DNA of 64,000 nucleotides from Alphaproteobacteria bacterium. GTDB taxonomy: Bacteria; Pseudomonadota; Alphaproteobacteria; Rs-D84. Under the pieces are notes generated by a model, which was given only the letters and a program-made list of their open reading frames with translations, was not told the origin of the DNA and did not search any database. Position 1 is the first letter of the stretch. The number at the start of each line of letters is the position of its first letter. Shown one piece after another: positions 1-8,440 of the stretch. The stretch is from the NCBI GenBank assembly GCA_017962125.1, contig JAGCVZ010000011.1, forward strand, positions 51,764 to 115,763. The letters are read 5' to 3'. The position numbers were made by a program, and so were the translations under genes.

Positions 1-230
1 TCCAAACTTTGTTCGTTTTCATGAACGGCTTGATAATTTTCAGATAATTTGTCCAAATGTTCAGATTTAATTTCATCGATTTTGTTTTGTGCATCTTGCA
101 ACTGTTGATACAATTCGGCTATTTTCGGATTTGTATTTTCTGTGATGGTAAGAGTTGGCACTTCGTTTGCCCATGTTATAACTGGCAAGCACGCCAAAAA
201 GCAGCAAAAAACAATCTTCCTACATATCAT
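1..230 (-). CDS. Secreted protein, N-terminal part only (runs off left edge)
   Basis: An open frame begins at an ATG at 230 and continues leftward past base 1, so only about 76 residues are visible. It starts with a signal peptide: a basic MICRK end, a hydrophobic core rich in Phe, Cys and Leu, and a likely cleavage after Thr-Trp-Ala near residue 21. The mature part is polar and Glu/Gln/Lys-rich with heptad-like spacing, suggesting a coiled coil. It is divergent from the recombinase gene, with about 210 bp between the start codons. Function cannot be assigned from this fragment; export to periplasm or surface is inferred from the signal peptide. Confidence 0.7.
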   Translation of the reverse strand, partial: MICRKIVFCCFLACLPVITWANEVPTLTITENTNPKIAELYQQLQDAQNKIDEIKSEHLDKLSENYQAVHENEQSL

Positions 231-441
231 TATGAATGAATATGTACCAAAAACCAACGATTTAGACCCTGTTTATACCGCCAGTGCAAAAAAACGCTTT
301 AAAAAATCAATAATTGCTTGTTTTATCTAGTTTTTTAATATCTGTATAAATTCAAAATTATTTAATTCTTTTTGGGAAAAATATGCTTGATTTAAACGTT
401 CTATTAAAAAGGACAATATTTACAACCAAAGGATTAAAAAT

Positions 442-1041
442 ATGGCTATTATAGGTTATATCAGGGTCAGTTCAAATAAACAAACCGTGGAACATCAAAG
501 ACACGAAATATCAATGTTTGCAGAACAAAATCATATTAAAATTGATAAATGGACCGAAGAAACTATCTCTTCCAGAAAACCGTTAAATAAAAGAAAATTG
601 GGGCAATTATTAGAAGAATTACAAGATGGTGATATTTTAATTGCGGCTGAAATATCAAGATTGGGCAGGTCTTTGTTGGAAGTTATGCGAATTTTGGAAA
701 CTTGTTTGAACAAGGATTGTCAGGTTTGGACTATCAAAGAAAATTATAGATTGGGGAATGATATTCAAAGTAAAGTTATGGCATTTGCATTTGGGCTTTC
801 CGCAGAGATAGAACGAAATTTAATCTCGCAAAGGACCAAATCGTCATTGGATAACATCAGAGCAACCGGTAAAAAATTGGGTCGGCCATTGTCTGCACAA
901 TCAAAAAAACTAAAATTATCCAAAAACGCGAAAAAGGTAAAACAGTTATTAAATATGGGGGTCAGTAAATACAGAATTGCAAAAATGATGGATGTCAGGC
1001 GTTCAACTGTATCAAGATTCATAAATCGTATGGGGTGGTAA
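442..1041 (+). CDS. Serine site-specific recombinase, Mpi-type invertase/resolvase
   Basis: A 199-residue small serine recombinase. The catalytic domain opens with GYIRVSS, placing the nucleophilic serine at about residue 10, followed by the family motifs ISRLGRS (about 72-78) and EIERNLISQRTK (about 118-129). A helix-turn-helix at the C-terminus (about 170-196, around GVSKYRIAKMM) matches the Hin/Pin DNA-binding domain. The length is normal for complete DNA invertases and resolvases. The sequence is closest in feel to the Mpi (multiple promoter invertase) group known from Bacteroides and mobile elements; this subgroup call is from memory. The A-rich upstream region and low G+C differ from the housekeeping genes, hinting at horizontal transfer. 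No other mobile-element genes flank it, and I did not find clear paired crossover sites. Confidence 0.92.
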   Translation: MAIIGYIRVSSNKQTVEHQRHEISMFAEQNHIKIDKWTEETISSRKPLNKRKLGQLLEELQDGDILIAAEISRLGRSLLEVMRILETCLNKDCQVWTIKENYRLGNDIQSKVMAFAFGLSAEIERNLISQRTKSSLDNIRATGKKLGRPLSAQSKKLKLSKNAKKVKQLLNMGVSKYRIAKMMDVRRSTVSRFINRMGW

Positions 1042-1400
1042 AAAACATTGTACATTTGTCTAAAAATATGATAATTTTAGAAAGTGCCAAGCAAAGTGTC
1101 AGGCTTTTAAGTAAAAATTCGGTAAAAAGCAGGTATTTTGGGTTCAAAAACATCGTAAAAAGCGAAAATGTGGTTCCCTTCGCCCGCACCAAAAATCAAA
1201 TCGGTTTTATACCGATTTTATTTTTGGATTGTGACGTTGGAAGAGAACCCGAAAGAGTTGCCATTTAAGTCAATACATTTTTTACTTTCATGGGATCCTG
1301 AGATATTTTGATTAACTGACCATAACCAAAAAAAATCATTTACATTTAACGAAAATCAAGATAAGTTAAAAGGCGCTTTTAAAAAAGGAACAAAAAAACG
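1042..1400. other. Non-coding interval with terminator and an unexplained GC-richer patch
   Basis: These 359 bases contain no convincing gene. The left half is AT-rich with several short GTAAAAA-containing repeats. A 16-bp inverted repeat sits at 1189-1227, and bases 1170-1262 are less AT-rich than their surroundings. A 77-codon open frame (1035-1268) crosses the region but has no ribosome binding site and overlaps the recombinase stop. The last 110 bases are AT-rich and probably carry the promoter of the HD-domain gene. Confidence 0.5.
1189..1232 (+). terminator. Long hairpin, probable intrinsic terminator after the recombinase
   Basis: Arms 1189-1204 and 1212-1227 pair at 15 of 16 positions around a 7-base loop (TTTTATA). 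The core stem ATCGG/CCGAT is followed by a T-rich run, as expected of a rightward terminator. The hairpin at 35592-35628 next to tRNA-Pro has the same design with an AAATCGG core. Confidence 0.6.
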
Positions 1401-1952
1401 ATGCAGTATTCAATTTCAAAAACATTTGATTGGTATTTGACGCATGTACTACCAACTGTCGAAAAATACGCTATTCAGAAAAAAGACGGTTATCATGGAC
1501 TTTATACGCATACCGCGGCGGTCGTCTTTCGTGGAATTGATTATGCCTTGGCCCTCGGGCAAGACACGGCAGGTGTCGTCTTGGCGTGCGCTTTTCATGA
1601 TATGGCACGAACAAACGACGAATATGATATTATACATGGGAAAAATGCAATTCCCTTGGCGGAATCTGCCATGAATGAAATCGGCAACGTTTCCTATGAC
1701 CTCCGCGAGTCCATTATTTACGCGGTAAAAAATCATTCTCTTAATTTGCCGGCTCCTGATTATATTTCTGAATGCCTTTGGGACGCAGATAGAACACGTT
1801 TGGCGTGGGAGTGTGGATATAATCCCAAATTCTTTGCCACAAACCGTGCCAAAATTATCGCATCCAAGACTGCGAAAGAATATATAGATTTTATGAAGGG
1901 GCACTTGTCAGAATACGCACTTAAAATTATCCAACTTGGCGAAAGTTATTGA
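1401..1952 (+). CDS. HD-domain metal-dependent hydrolase
   Basis: A 183-residue protein with the HD superfamily signature: a first His near residue 37 (HTAA), the paired His66-Asp67 in AFHDMAR, and a later Asp near 128-130 (LWDADR). HD proteins bind divalent metal and usually hydrolyse phosphate esters of nucleotides or second messengers. The domain fills the whole protein, with no attached sensor or synthetase domain, so the substrate cannot be predicted. It lies about 55 bp upstream of the glutamate dehydrogenase gene on the same strand and may be co-transcribed with it. Confidence 0.8.
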   Translation: MQYSISKTFDWYLTHVLPTVEKYAIQKKDGYHGLYTHTAAVVFRGIDYALALGQDTAGVVLACAFHDMARTNDEYDIIHGKNAIPLAESAMNEIGNVSYDLRESIIYAVKNHSLNLPAPDYISECLWDADRTRLAWECGYNPKFFATNRAKIIASKTAKEYIDFMKGHLSEYALKIIQLGESY

Positions 1953-2008
1953 TTTTTTACAAATATCGCGGTATAAACTACATCAGATTAAATATACAGG
2001 AGAAAAAC

Positions 2009-3262
2009 ATGACAAATGAAAATTTAAATCCTTTATTAGCTGCCCAGGCACGCGTAAAATCAGCCTGCGATAAATTGGGCATGGATAAAAATGTATACGA
2101 AATTCTTAAAAATCCCGCACGTATCGTTGAAGTTCAAATTCCGGTTAAAATGGATGATGGCACTGTTAAAACGTTTACAGGTTTCCGTGCGCAACATAAT
2201 ACTGCATTGGGACCATCCAAAGGCGGAATTCGTTTTCATCCTGCTGTTTCACGTGACGAAGTTTCTGCGCTTTCAATATGGATGACGTTTAAATGCGCAG
2301 TAACAGGTTTACCATACGGTGGCGGCAAAGGCGGAATTATCGTTGATCCAAAGACTTTATCAGCGGGCGAATTGGAACGGCTGTGCCGCGGGTACGTTGA
2401 TGCAATTTACCCAATTTTGGGCGAAAAATCCGATGTTCCAGCACCAGATGTCAACACCAATGGTCAGATTATGTCATGGATGATTGACGAATACATCAAA
2501 CTTTCAGGTGACAATTCGTTTGGTACGTTTACTGGCAAACCAGTTGAGTTGAATGGCTCACTTGGGCGAACAAAAGCAACCGGACTTGGCATATCAATCA
2601 CAATTGCATCGGCGTTAAAAACCCTTGGTAAAGATATCAAAGGCGCAACAATTGCAATCCAAGGTTTCGGTAATGTGGGAAGTTTTACCGCCAAATGTTC
2701 ACATGACATGGGCGCAAAAATTGTCGCAATCGCTGAATGGAATACAATACTTTATAATGAAAAAGGTATTAACATTGATGCGTTAATGCAATACAAAGAC
2801 AAAAATAATGGCAGTATCGCCGATTTCCCGGACGCAACCGTAATAAGCGCGGATGAATTTTGGGGATTGCCTGTTGACGTGTTATCACCATGTGCTATGG
2901 AAAACACAATAAACAAAGACACCGCGCCACTTATCAAAACAAATTTGATAGTAGAGGGTGCAAATGGCCCAACGACACTTGAAGCCGAAGAATTGTTATT
3001 AAAACGTGGCGTAATGATTGTGCCGGACATTTTGGCGAACGCCGGTGGCGTGACGGTTTCATACTTTGAATGGGTGCAAAATCGGTACGGTTATTATTGG
3101 CCAGAAAACGAAGTTGAAGACAAAGAACGCGATGCGATGATTTCCGCATTTGGCGCAATTTATAAAATCAAAACCGAATATAATGTCAGCATGCGCGAAG
3201 CCGCATATATGTATTCAATAAAACGCATAGCCGCGGCAATGAAATTGCGCGGTTGGTATTAA
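2009..3262 (+). CDS. gdhA: Glutamate dehydrogenase (Glu/Leu/Phe/Val family)
   Basis: A 417-residue protein, the usual length for hexameric NAD-type glutamate dehydrogenases. It interconverts glutamate and 2-oxoglutarate plus ammonia in the cytoplasm. The substrate-binding Gly/Lys motif GGGKGGI is at about 104-110. The dinucleotide-binding motif QGFGNVGS is near 218-225, and the Asp-Asn pattern APDVNTNGQIMSWM lies between them. The start at 2009 is chosen because an AGGAG box sits 6 bases upstream; an in-frame GTG-like extension to 1949 has no such box. Cofactor preference (NAD or NADP) cannot be fixed by eye. Confidence 0.93.
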   Translation: MTNENLNPLLAAQARVKSACDKLGMDKNVYEILKNPARIVEVQIPVKMDDGTVKTFTGFRAQHNTALGPSKGGIRFHPAVSRDEVSALSIWMTFKCAVTGLPYGGGKGGIIVDPKTLSAGELERLCRGYVDAIYPILGEKSDVPAPDVNTNGQIMSWMIDEYIKLSGDNSFGTFTGKPVELNGSLGRTKATGLGISITIASALKTLGKDIKGATIAIQGFGNVGSFTAKCSHDMGAKIVAIAEWNTILYNEKGINIDALMQYKDKNNGSIADFPDATVISADEFWGLPVDVLSPCAMENTINKDTAPLIKTNLIVEGANGPTTLEAEELLLKRGVMIVPDILANAGGVTVSYFEWVQNRYGYYWPENEVEDKERDAMISAFGAIYKIKTEYNVSMREAAYMYSIKRIAAAMKLRGWY

Positions 3263-3266
3263 AAAA

Positions 3267-3284
3267 CGGGCGCGAACGCGCCCG
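3267..3284 (-). terminator. Intrinsic terminator of dnaK
   Basis: A perfect 8-bp GC stem (CGGGCGCG, loop AA, CGCGCCCG on the plus strand) is followed on the minus strand by six T residues. Its orientation fits dnaK. It may also block read-through from gdhA, whose stop lies 4 bases away. Confidence 0.85.
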
Positions 3285-3286
3285 CA

Positions 3287-3313
3287 TTAACACTAACACT
3301 TATCACTATTTCT
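3287..3313 (-). repeat. 3'-UTR repeat with tandem stop codons (dnaK copy)
   Basis: Read on the dnaK strand, the end of the gene is AAA TAG TGA TAA in one frame, followed by GTGTTAGTGTTAATG and then the terminator hairpin. Bases 3291-3313 are identical over 23 positions to 53787-53809 at the end of leuS. Related copies follow lpxB, rpsI, argS and, more weakly, rplY. Confidence 0.65.
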
Positions 3314-5201
3314 CCGAAAAATCCGCATCGCGTGCGCCATCGGATTTATTATCGTCCGACGCATTTGCACCGGCAACATTTTGCGCCTCTTGTTGTGCCT
3401 TATACACCGCTTCACCAAGTTTCATAGCCTTTTCAGTAAGCGCCTCGGTCTTTTGTTTAAGGCTTTCCGTCGTTGCATCAGACTTTGCCAATTCATCAGC
3501 CAATTCTTTCTTGGCTGTTTCAATAGCAGCCTTGTCATCTGCGCTGATTTTATCGCCGTGTTCTTTCAATGATTTTTCAATCGCGTTGATTGCGGCTTCG
3601 GCATTATTTTTCGCCTCGGCAAGTTCGCGCTTTTTCTTATCCGCTTCGGCATTAGCAGCCGCTTCATCAACCATACGTTTGATTTCATCTTCGGATAGAC
3701 CACCATCAGATTTAATCGATATCGCCTGTTCTTTACCAGTCCCCTTATCCTTGGCAGACACATGAACAATACCGTTCGCATCAATATCAAAAGACACTTC
3801 AATTTGTGGCATACCACGCGGTGCAGGCGCGATACCTTCCAAATTAAATTGCCCAAGCAATTTGTTGTCCGCCGCCATGTCACGTTCGCCTTGGAACACG
3901 CGAATTGTCACAGCCGATTGGTTATCTTCGGCGGTACTAAACACTTGCGATTTTTTGGTCGGAATCGTAGTGTTGCGGTCAATAAGACGTGTGAACACAC
4001 CACCCAATGTTTCAATCCCCAATGACAACGGTGTCACATCCAACAACAAGACATCTTTGACATCGCCTTTTAACACACCGCCTTGAATTGCAGCACCCAT
4101 CGCGACAACTTCGTCCGGGTTCACACCTTTGTGCGGTTCGCGACCAAAGAATTCTTTGACCGTTTCTACAACCTTTGGCATACGGGTTTGACCCCCAACC
4201 AAGATAACTTCGTTAATTTGCGATTTTTCAATACCCGCATCTTTCAATGCCTTTTTGCAAGGTTCAATCGTTTTCTGAATCAAATCATCAACCAAAGATT
4301 CCAACTTTGCGCGTGTCAGTGTTGTGTTGAAATGTTTCGGCCCCGACGCATCCGCAGTAAGGAAGGGCAGGTTGATATCGGTTGACATCTTGGACGAAAG
4401 TTCAATTTTCGCCTTTTCTGCAGCCTCTTTCAACCGTTGCAACGCCAATTTATCGTTTGATAAATCAATACCTGTTTGCGCCTTGAATTCTTCAATTAAG
4501 TATTTCAACACGCGCGCATCAAAGTCCGACCCACCAAGTGCCGTATCACCATTAGTAGATTTTACTTCGAACACACCATCAACGATTTCAAGCACAGACA
4601 CATCAAACGTTCCGCCACCAAGGTCATAGACTACAATCGTTCCGTCTTTGCTTTTATCCAAACCATACGCCAACGCCGCCGCAGTTGGTTCATTCACAAT
4701 ACGCAAAACATTAAGCCCAGCAATACGACCATCATCTTTGGTTGTCTGGCGCTTAGAATCATTGAAATATGCCGGTACAGTAATAACAGCATCAGTAACA
4801 GTTTCACCCAAATAATTTTCCGCATCTTTTTTAAGTTTTGCAAGAATCATTGCAGAAATCTGTGATGGGGCATATTTTTTACCATCAATTTCAACCCACG
4901 CATCGCCGTTGTCGCCTGCGACAATTTTATAAGGCACACGTTTCATAATCTCCTTGACTTCTGGACTATCATAACGCAAACCCATAAGACGTTTAATTTC
5001 ATAGATTGTATTTTCCGGGTTAGTTACAGCCTGATTCTTGGCGGTAATACCAACCAACTGTTCGCCCCCAGCAGTAATTGCAACAACCGACGGAGTTGTC
5101 CGTCCCCCTTCGGCATTTTCAATAATTTTAGGATCACCTCCATCCATAAACGCCATGGCGGAATTTGTTGTTCCCAAATCGATACCTAACACTTTTCCCA
5201 T
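3306..5201 (-). CDS. dnaK: Chaperone DnaK (Hsp70)
   Basis: A 631-residue Hsp70 of normal length. The ATPase domain starts [10 protein letters not shown] and contains the phosphate loop [12 protein letters not shown] and the VGGQTRMP motif. The substrate-binding domain begins around [10 protein letters not shown], and the helical lid is rich in Ala, Glu and Lys. It folds proteins with DnaJ and GrpE in the cytoplasm. Neither co-chaperone gene is adjacent in this window. A candidate heat-shock promoter lies upstream and a strong terminator directly downstream, so it appears to be transcribed alone. The C-terminus ends in Asp-Phe-Ser-Glu-Lys. Confidence 0.98.
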   Translation of the reverse strand: MGKVLGIDLGTTNSAMAFMDGGDPKIIENAEGGRTTPSVVAITAGGEQLVGITAKNQAVTNPENTIYEIKRLMGLRYDSPEVKEIMKRVPYKIVAGDNGDAWVEIDGKKYAPSQISAMILAKLKKDAENYLGETVTDAVITVPAYFNDSKRQTTKDDGRIAGLNVLRIVNEPTAAALAYGLDKSKDGTIVVYDLGGGTFDVSVLEIVDGVFEVKSTNGDTALGGSDFDARVLKYLIEEFKAQTGIDLSNDKLALQRLKEAAEKAKIELSSKMSTDINLPFLTADASGPKHFNTTLTRAKLESLVDDLIQKTIEPCKKALKDAGIEKSQINEVILVGGQTRMPKVVETVKEFFGREPHKGVNPDEVVAMGAAIQGGVLKGDVKDVLLLDVTPLSLGIETLGGVFTRLIDRNTTIPTKKSQVFSTAEDNQSAVTIRVFQGERDMAADNKLLGQFNLEGIAPAPRGMPQIEVSFDIDANGIVHVSAKDKGTGKEQAISIKSDGGLSEDEIKRMVDEAAANAEADKKKRELAEAKNNAEAAINAIEKSLKEHGDKISADDKAAIETAKKELADELAKSDATTESLKQKTEALTEKAMKLGEAVYKAQQEAQNVAGANASDDNKSDGARDADFSEK

Positions 5202-5239
5202 TTTTTACTCCTATATTAAATACTTCTTGTATGCCACAA

Positions 5240-5267
5240 ATATAGTTACCGCAAAAACCATTTCAAG
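5240..5267 (-). promoter_or_regulatory. Candidate RpoH (sigma-32) promoter for dnaK
   Basis: On the minus strand CTTGAAA (5267-5261) is followed after 15 bases by CTATAT (5245-5240), about 40 bp before the dnaK ATG. CTTGAAA is the established -35 consensus of sigma-32 promoters, and the -10 resembles the alphaproteobacterial CCATAT form. No CIRCE inverted repeat was seen. Confidence 0.5.
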
Positions 5268-5327
5268 ACCATAGGAATAAAAATTAACGTAAGTGTTGGC
5301 GATTAAGTGGTTAGTGACAAAAGCAAA

Positions 5328-5347
5328 ACGGGCGCAAACGCGCCCGT
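5328..5347 (-). terminator. Intrinsic terminator of rplY
   Basis: An 8-bp GC stem (ACGGGCGC/GCGCCCGT) with a 4-base loop is followed on the minus strand by TTTTGCTTTT. An outer pair of TAGTGAC and GTCACTA half-sites brackets the hairpin. Confidence 0.75.
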
Positions 5348-5368
5348 ACTTATAAATAATACCTGTCA

Positions 5369-5998
5369 CTATTTTTTAGCAGGTGCCGCCGCAGGTGTTG
5401 CGGTTGCCGCCGCAGGTTTCTTAGCATCTGCTTCTTCTGGCATCTTACCACCGATTGTAGCGAACGCTAAATCCGCCTGATGCAACCCTAATGACACGCC
5501 GTCCGGCAAAACCAAGTCCGAACCGTGAACGGTATCGCCAATTGTTAAATCTGCCAAATCCAAAACGATTTTTTCCGGTAATTTATCAACCAACGCGACC
5601 AACGAAACTTTACGCACCGCAAAGTTCAAAACACCACCAAGTTTCAAACCCTTGGACGTGTCGGCATTTATAACCTCTACCGGAACAGACACGCACACAG
5701 GCTTCTTAACATCGATGCGTTTGAAATCAACGTGAACGATTTTATCAGACACAGGATGATATTGAATATCCATCAGCATCGCGTCTTCTTTACCATTTTT
5801 TGTCGTAATATGAAACAGTTTTGTCCGCAGCGCTGGAATTTGAACAATAGGCGCAAAATCACGACCAGAAATTTCAATCGCGATTGGGTCTTTTTTCTCA
5901 CCATAAATCACGGCGGGGATATTTTTGTTATTACGAATTGCACGTGCGGCCCCCTTGCCAGCAACATTGCGAATTTCTGCATTTAATTCAATTGCCAT
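5369..5998 (-). CDS. rplY: 50S ribosomal protein L25 (Ctc form)
   Basis: A 209-residue protein of the long L25/Ctc type, which binds 5S rRNA in the large subunit. The N-terminal L25 core (about 1-90) has the RNA-binding pattern GKGAARAIR and PAVIYG. The C-terminal CTC-like beta domain (about 95-185) ends in an Ala/Pro/Lys-rich tail. It is flanked by its own terminator and appears monocistronic. Its stop codon reads TAG TGA, a shorter version of the tandem-stop pattern seen at dnaK and leuS. In many genomes rplY is next to pth; here it is not. Confidence 0.92.
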   Translation of the reverse strand: MAIELNAEIRNVAGKGAARAIRNNKNIPAVIYGEKKDPIAIEISGRDFAPIVQIPALRTKLFHITTKNGKEDAMLMDIQYHPVSDKIVHVDFKRIDVKKPVCVSVPVEVINADTSKGLKLGGVLNFAVRKVSLVALVDKLPEKIVLDLADLTIGDTVHGSDLVLPDGVSLGLHQADLAFATIGGKMPEEADAKKPAAATATPAAAPAKK

Positions 5999-6111
5999 TT
6001 TAAATCCTTTTTACTTGTCCCACGAAGCCTTGACGACGGGGGATTGTTAGTTTTTGCACAACCTCCAAGGGTGTTGTGCGGACCGTATTATGAAACAAAA
6101 TTATCGAAAAA

Positions 6112-6657
6112 TCAAGCGTTTTTTGAAGCCGCCAAGTTTAATTCAAACGCTTTCTTTGCCTGGGTAATATTTTGCACAACTGCCCACTTTCCCAAAAGGC
6201 GTTTCAACAAAATCGCATCACCGCATTTGATTGAAATATTACCAGTATTCTGCAATTTGATTCTGCGCGATTTTACCGGTACCAGTCGATCATTATCTTC
6301 AAAATGTACTGTTGCATGAAAATCATCAAGCTGTTTCACTGTGGCAACATGATACGCGAATTCACCCCCAGGCAGACGTTTTAGCAATGGAACTTTAACC
6401 TGTTCAAAAGCAAATGGGGTACCACACAAACTGGGGCTTGCACCAATAGCAACATTTTTTAATCTATCATCAATCGTATGCACGTGCATCAATGGCACCC
6501 AATATCCACCTTTTACACTAGAGTGCCGCAGAAACGCATTCTGTTCTGGACGGGGATTCAACAATATGCTTGTGGCATAATTTTCGTTATTTCCATCAGT
6601 TTCATACCCTAAAAATAGTGCCAAAACACTCGGGTCTAATTCCTTATAATTCACCAT
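6112..6657 (-). CDS. Hypothetical protein, 181 residues
   Basis: I do not recognise this protein. The ATG at 6657 is preferred because AAGGG lies 8 bases upstream, whereas the open frame to 6708 has no ribosome binding site. It has no signal peptide or membrane segment and so is probably cytoplasmic. The sequence is mixed alpha/beta-looking with a basic second half (PVKSRRIKLQNTG, LLKRLLGKW), which could bind nucleic acid; that is only a suggestion. The gene lies 54 bp after the rsmD stop on the same strand and could share its transcript. Confidence 0.7.
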   Translation of the reverse strand: MVNYKELDPSVLALFLGYETDGNNENYATSILLNPRPEQNAFLRHSSVKGGYWVPLMHVHTIDDRLKNVAIGASPSLCGTPFAFEQVKVPLLKRLPGGEFAYHVATVKQLDDFHATVHFEDNDRLVPVKSRRIKLQNTGNISIKCGDAILLKRLLGKWAVVQNITQAKKAFELNLAASKNA

Positions 6658-6711
6658 AGATAAGCCCTTAAATCTGTTTGTACGAATATTATAGACAAGC
6701 AAAAACAAAAG

Positions 6712-7278
6712 TCAACACAAATTGTGCCGCCGCAAAATCAAAAAACGTGCCCGGCCGTATGTTTTATCGCGCAAGATTTCCCACTTTGTCGCATCAGGCG
6801 CATAGGGCACAATCTTTTCAATTTCCTGAACCACAATCGTGCCATGCACCACATGGTCCGCCAAATTCGCCACAAATTCAATTCCAACGCGCGCATCTTC
6901 ATATGGCGGGTCAACAAACACCAAATTCACGCGTGGACCGTATTTCCAAATACGGGTTGCCGCATCGGATGCGTCGATTTTATACCGTGCCCAGTCAACG
7001 CCATGCACATTTTCAGTTATCGCACGCACCGCATCGGGCGATGTATCAGTAAATATCACCGTAGAATTATTATACCGCGACAGCACTTCGATTCCCAATG
7101 CACCCGAACCCGCAAAAGCATCCCATGCGTTCAGTTTGCTAAACGGTTCCAAAAGTATTTCGCCGAGCATATTAAACACCGCCGCCCGCGCCATATTCTG
7201 GGTCGGCCGTGCAGAGCGGGGCAACATGAGTTTTCGTCCACGATACGCCCCAGAAATCACTTGCAATTTTGAATCCAT
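6712..7278 (-). CDS. rsmD: 16S rRNA (guanine-966 N2)-methyltransferase RsmD
   Basis: A 188-residue Rossmann-fold methyltransferase. It begins with the family's RNA-binding start (VISGAYRGRKL) and has the SAM-binding stretch DAFAGSGALGIE at about 60-71. The catalytic NPPY-class motif appears as FVDPPY at about 123-128. The enzyme methylates G966 of 16S rRNA during 30S assembly. The start at 7278 fits the normal family N-terminus; the frame extends upstream to 7314 without support. It is divergent from tadA with only 18 bp between the start codons. Confidence 0.92.
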   Translation of the reverse strand: MDSKLQVISGAYRGRKLMLPRSARPTQNMARAAVFNMLGEILLEPFSKLNAWDAFAGSGALGIEVLSRYNNSTVIFTDTSPDAVRAITENVHGVDWARYKIDASDAATRIWKYGPRVNLVFVDPPYEDARVGIEFVANLADHVVHGTIVVQEIEKIVPYAPDATKWEILRDKTYGRARFLILRRHNLC

Positions 7279-7296
7279 GTGCAAAACTTTACACAA

Positions 7297-7758
7297 ATGA
7301 ACATAATGAAGCAAGTTTTAAATTTGGCACGGCGCGCGGGCGTGGGTGGCGACGTTCCGATTGGTGCGGCGATTGTCCGCGATGGGGAAATTATTGCCCG
7401 CGGGGAAAACTTGGTGCAACGGAAACAGAATCCGACCCTGCACGCGGAAATCGTCGCGATAAATCGCGCTTGCAAAAAATTAGGGCAAAAATTCCTGAGC
7501 GATTGCGATATTTATGTTAGTCTTGAACCCTGTGCAATGTGCGCAACCGCGATTTCATTTGCACGAATCCGCAACATTTACTTTGCGGCAACGGACGAAA
7601 AGGGCGGGGGCATTACCGCAAATGCACGTATTTTCGATAACGACAAACACCTTTGGCACCCGAATATAATTCAAATACCCGAATACGCGAACGAATCCGT
7701 CGAATTACTGCGCGCCTTCTTCGCCGAGCGGCGCAAAGACAAAAAACTTGACTCTTAA
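7297..7758 (+). CDS. tadA: tRNA-specific adenosine deaminase TadA
   Basis: A zinc-dependent cytidine/adenosine-deaminase-fold protein of about 153 residues. It has the proton-shuttle motif HAE (LHAEIVA) and the zinc motif PCAMC (LEPCAMCATA), both intact. TadA converts A34 of tRNA-Arg(ACG) to inosine in the wobble position. The start is uncertain: ATG at 7297 or 7306, or GTG at 7279; none has a strong ribosome binding site. The later two give the usual N-terminus (MKQVLNLARRA). It is divergently paired with rsmD. Confidence 0.92.
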   Translation: MNIMKQVLNLARRAGVGGDVPIGAAIVRDGEIIARGENLVQRKQNPTLHAEIVAINRACKKLGQKFLSDCDIYVSLEPCAMCATAISFARIRNIYFAATDEKGGGITANARIFDNDKHLWHPNIIQIPEYANESVELLRAFFAERRKDKKLDS

Positions 7759-7809
7759 CTATATTTGTGTTATTTCTTGTACCAAATAATCAAACAAAAG
7801 GCATACAGA

Positions 7810-8412
7810 ATGCTAAAAACCAAAAAACAATTACAAGAAATGCCCGCAAACGAAGTTGTGGATTATTTGCTAAAACACCACAAGTGGTACAGATTAAAAG
7901 CCAGATGCGAAAGTGGATTTCCTGAATACAGGGGTTCTAAGTACGGTTGGAATACATTTATAATCGCGGGTCATGCATTGTATGGCGCCAATTGGTATAA
8001 CACTATAACACAGCGCGTATGTGTCGATAACCCTGAACTTACCCTGATAAAATATAACGGCAAAAAACTTCCAAAGCATTTACCCAATCGTTGGGAAATG
8101 ACTCAAGATATGAAAAACTATTGTAAGTCTGTTGACGGGAGCAAACTCGTGGCCTTATACAGCAAATTGGATTGGCGCGCTTTTGCAACACCAGGGGACA
8201 AATTCGATTCCTTGCCGGATTGGGTTCAAACTTTAATAATTCTTGGATGCTTTATAACTTATTTTACAGTTGCGTTTTTCTGCTCAAGGCAATCGCATAA
8301 AGACAAAGACCTTAACAAACCCACGACCGTTTTGGAACAAAAAAAGGGTACAAATTCAGCGCCATGTAATACCGCCGACTTTTATCGCTTTAAAAACGAG
8401 CTTCAACATTAA
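7810..8412 (+). CDS. Hypothetical protein with one membrane segment
   Basis: An unrecognised 200-residue protein. The start at 7810 is supported by AAAGG about 8 bases upstream. The first 145 residues are soluble and rich in aromatic residues and Lys. A single hydrophobic helix (about 148-168, around TLIILGCFITYF) is followed by a polar, Lys-rich tail of about 32 residues. No signal peptide is visible, so an inner-membrane protein with a large N-terminal domain is the simplest model. The gene follows tadA by 51 bp and converges with gpmI. Confidence 0.7.
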   Translation: MLKTKKQLQEMPANEVVDYLLKHHKWYRLKARCESGFPEYRGSKYGWNTFIIAGHALYGANWYNTITQRVCVDNPELTLIKYNGKKLPKHLPNRWEMTQDMKNYCKSVDGSKLVALYSKLDWRAFATPGDKFDSLPDWVQTLIILGCFITYFTVAFFCSRQSHKDKDLNKPTTVLEQKKGTNSAPCNTADFYRFKNELQH

Positions 8413-8440
8413 CCCCCAAATCTCTCACATGCAAGATTTA

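Noticed and set aside
1035..1268. 77-codon open frame after the recombinase
   Set aside because: No ribosome binding site, overlaps the recombinase stop, and runs through a hairpin terminator.
1181..1270. tRNA remnant or attachment site next to the recombinase
   Set aside because: The T-arm sequence and cloverleaf pairing are not there on either strand; kept only as an unexplained patch.
5369..6110. rplY-pth pair
   Set aside because: The gene upstream of rplY is an unrelated 181-residue hypothetical without peptidyl-tRNA hydrolase motifs.
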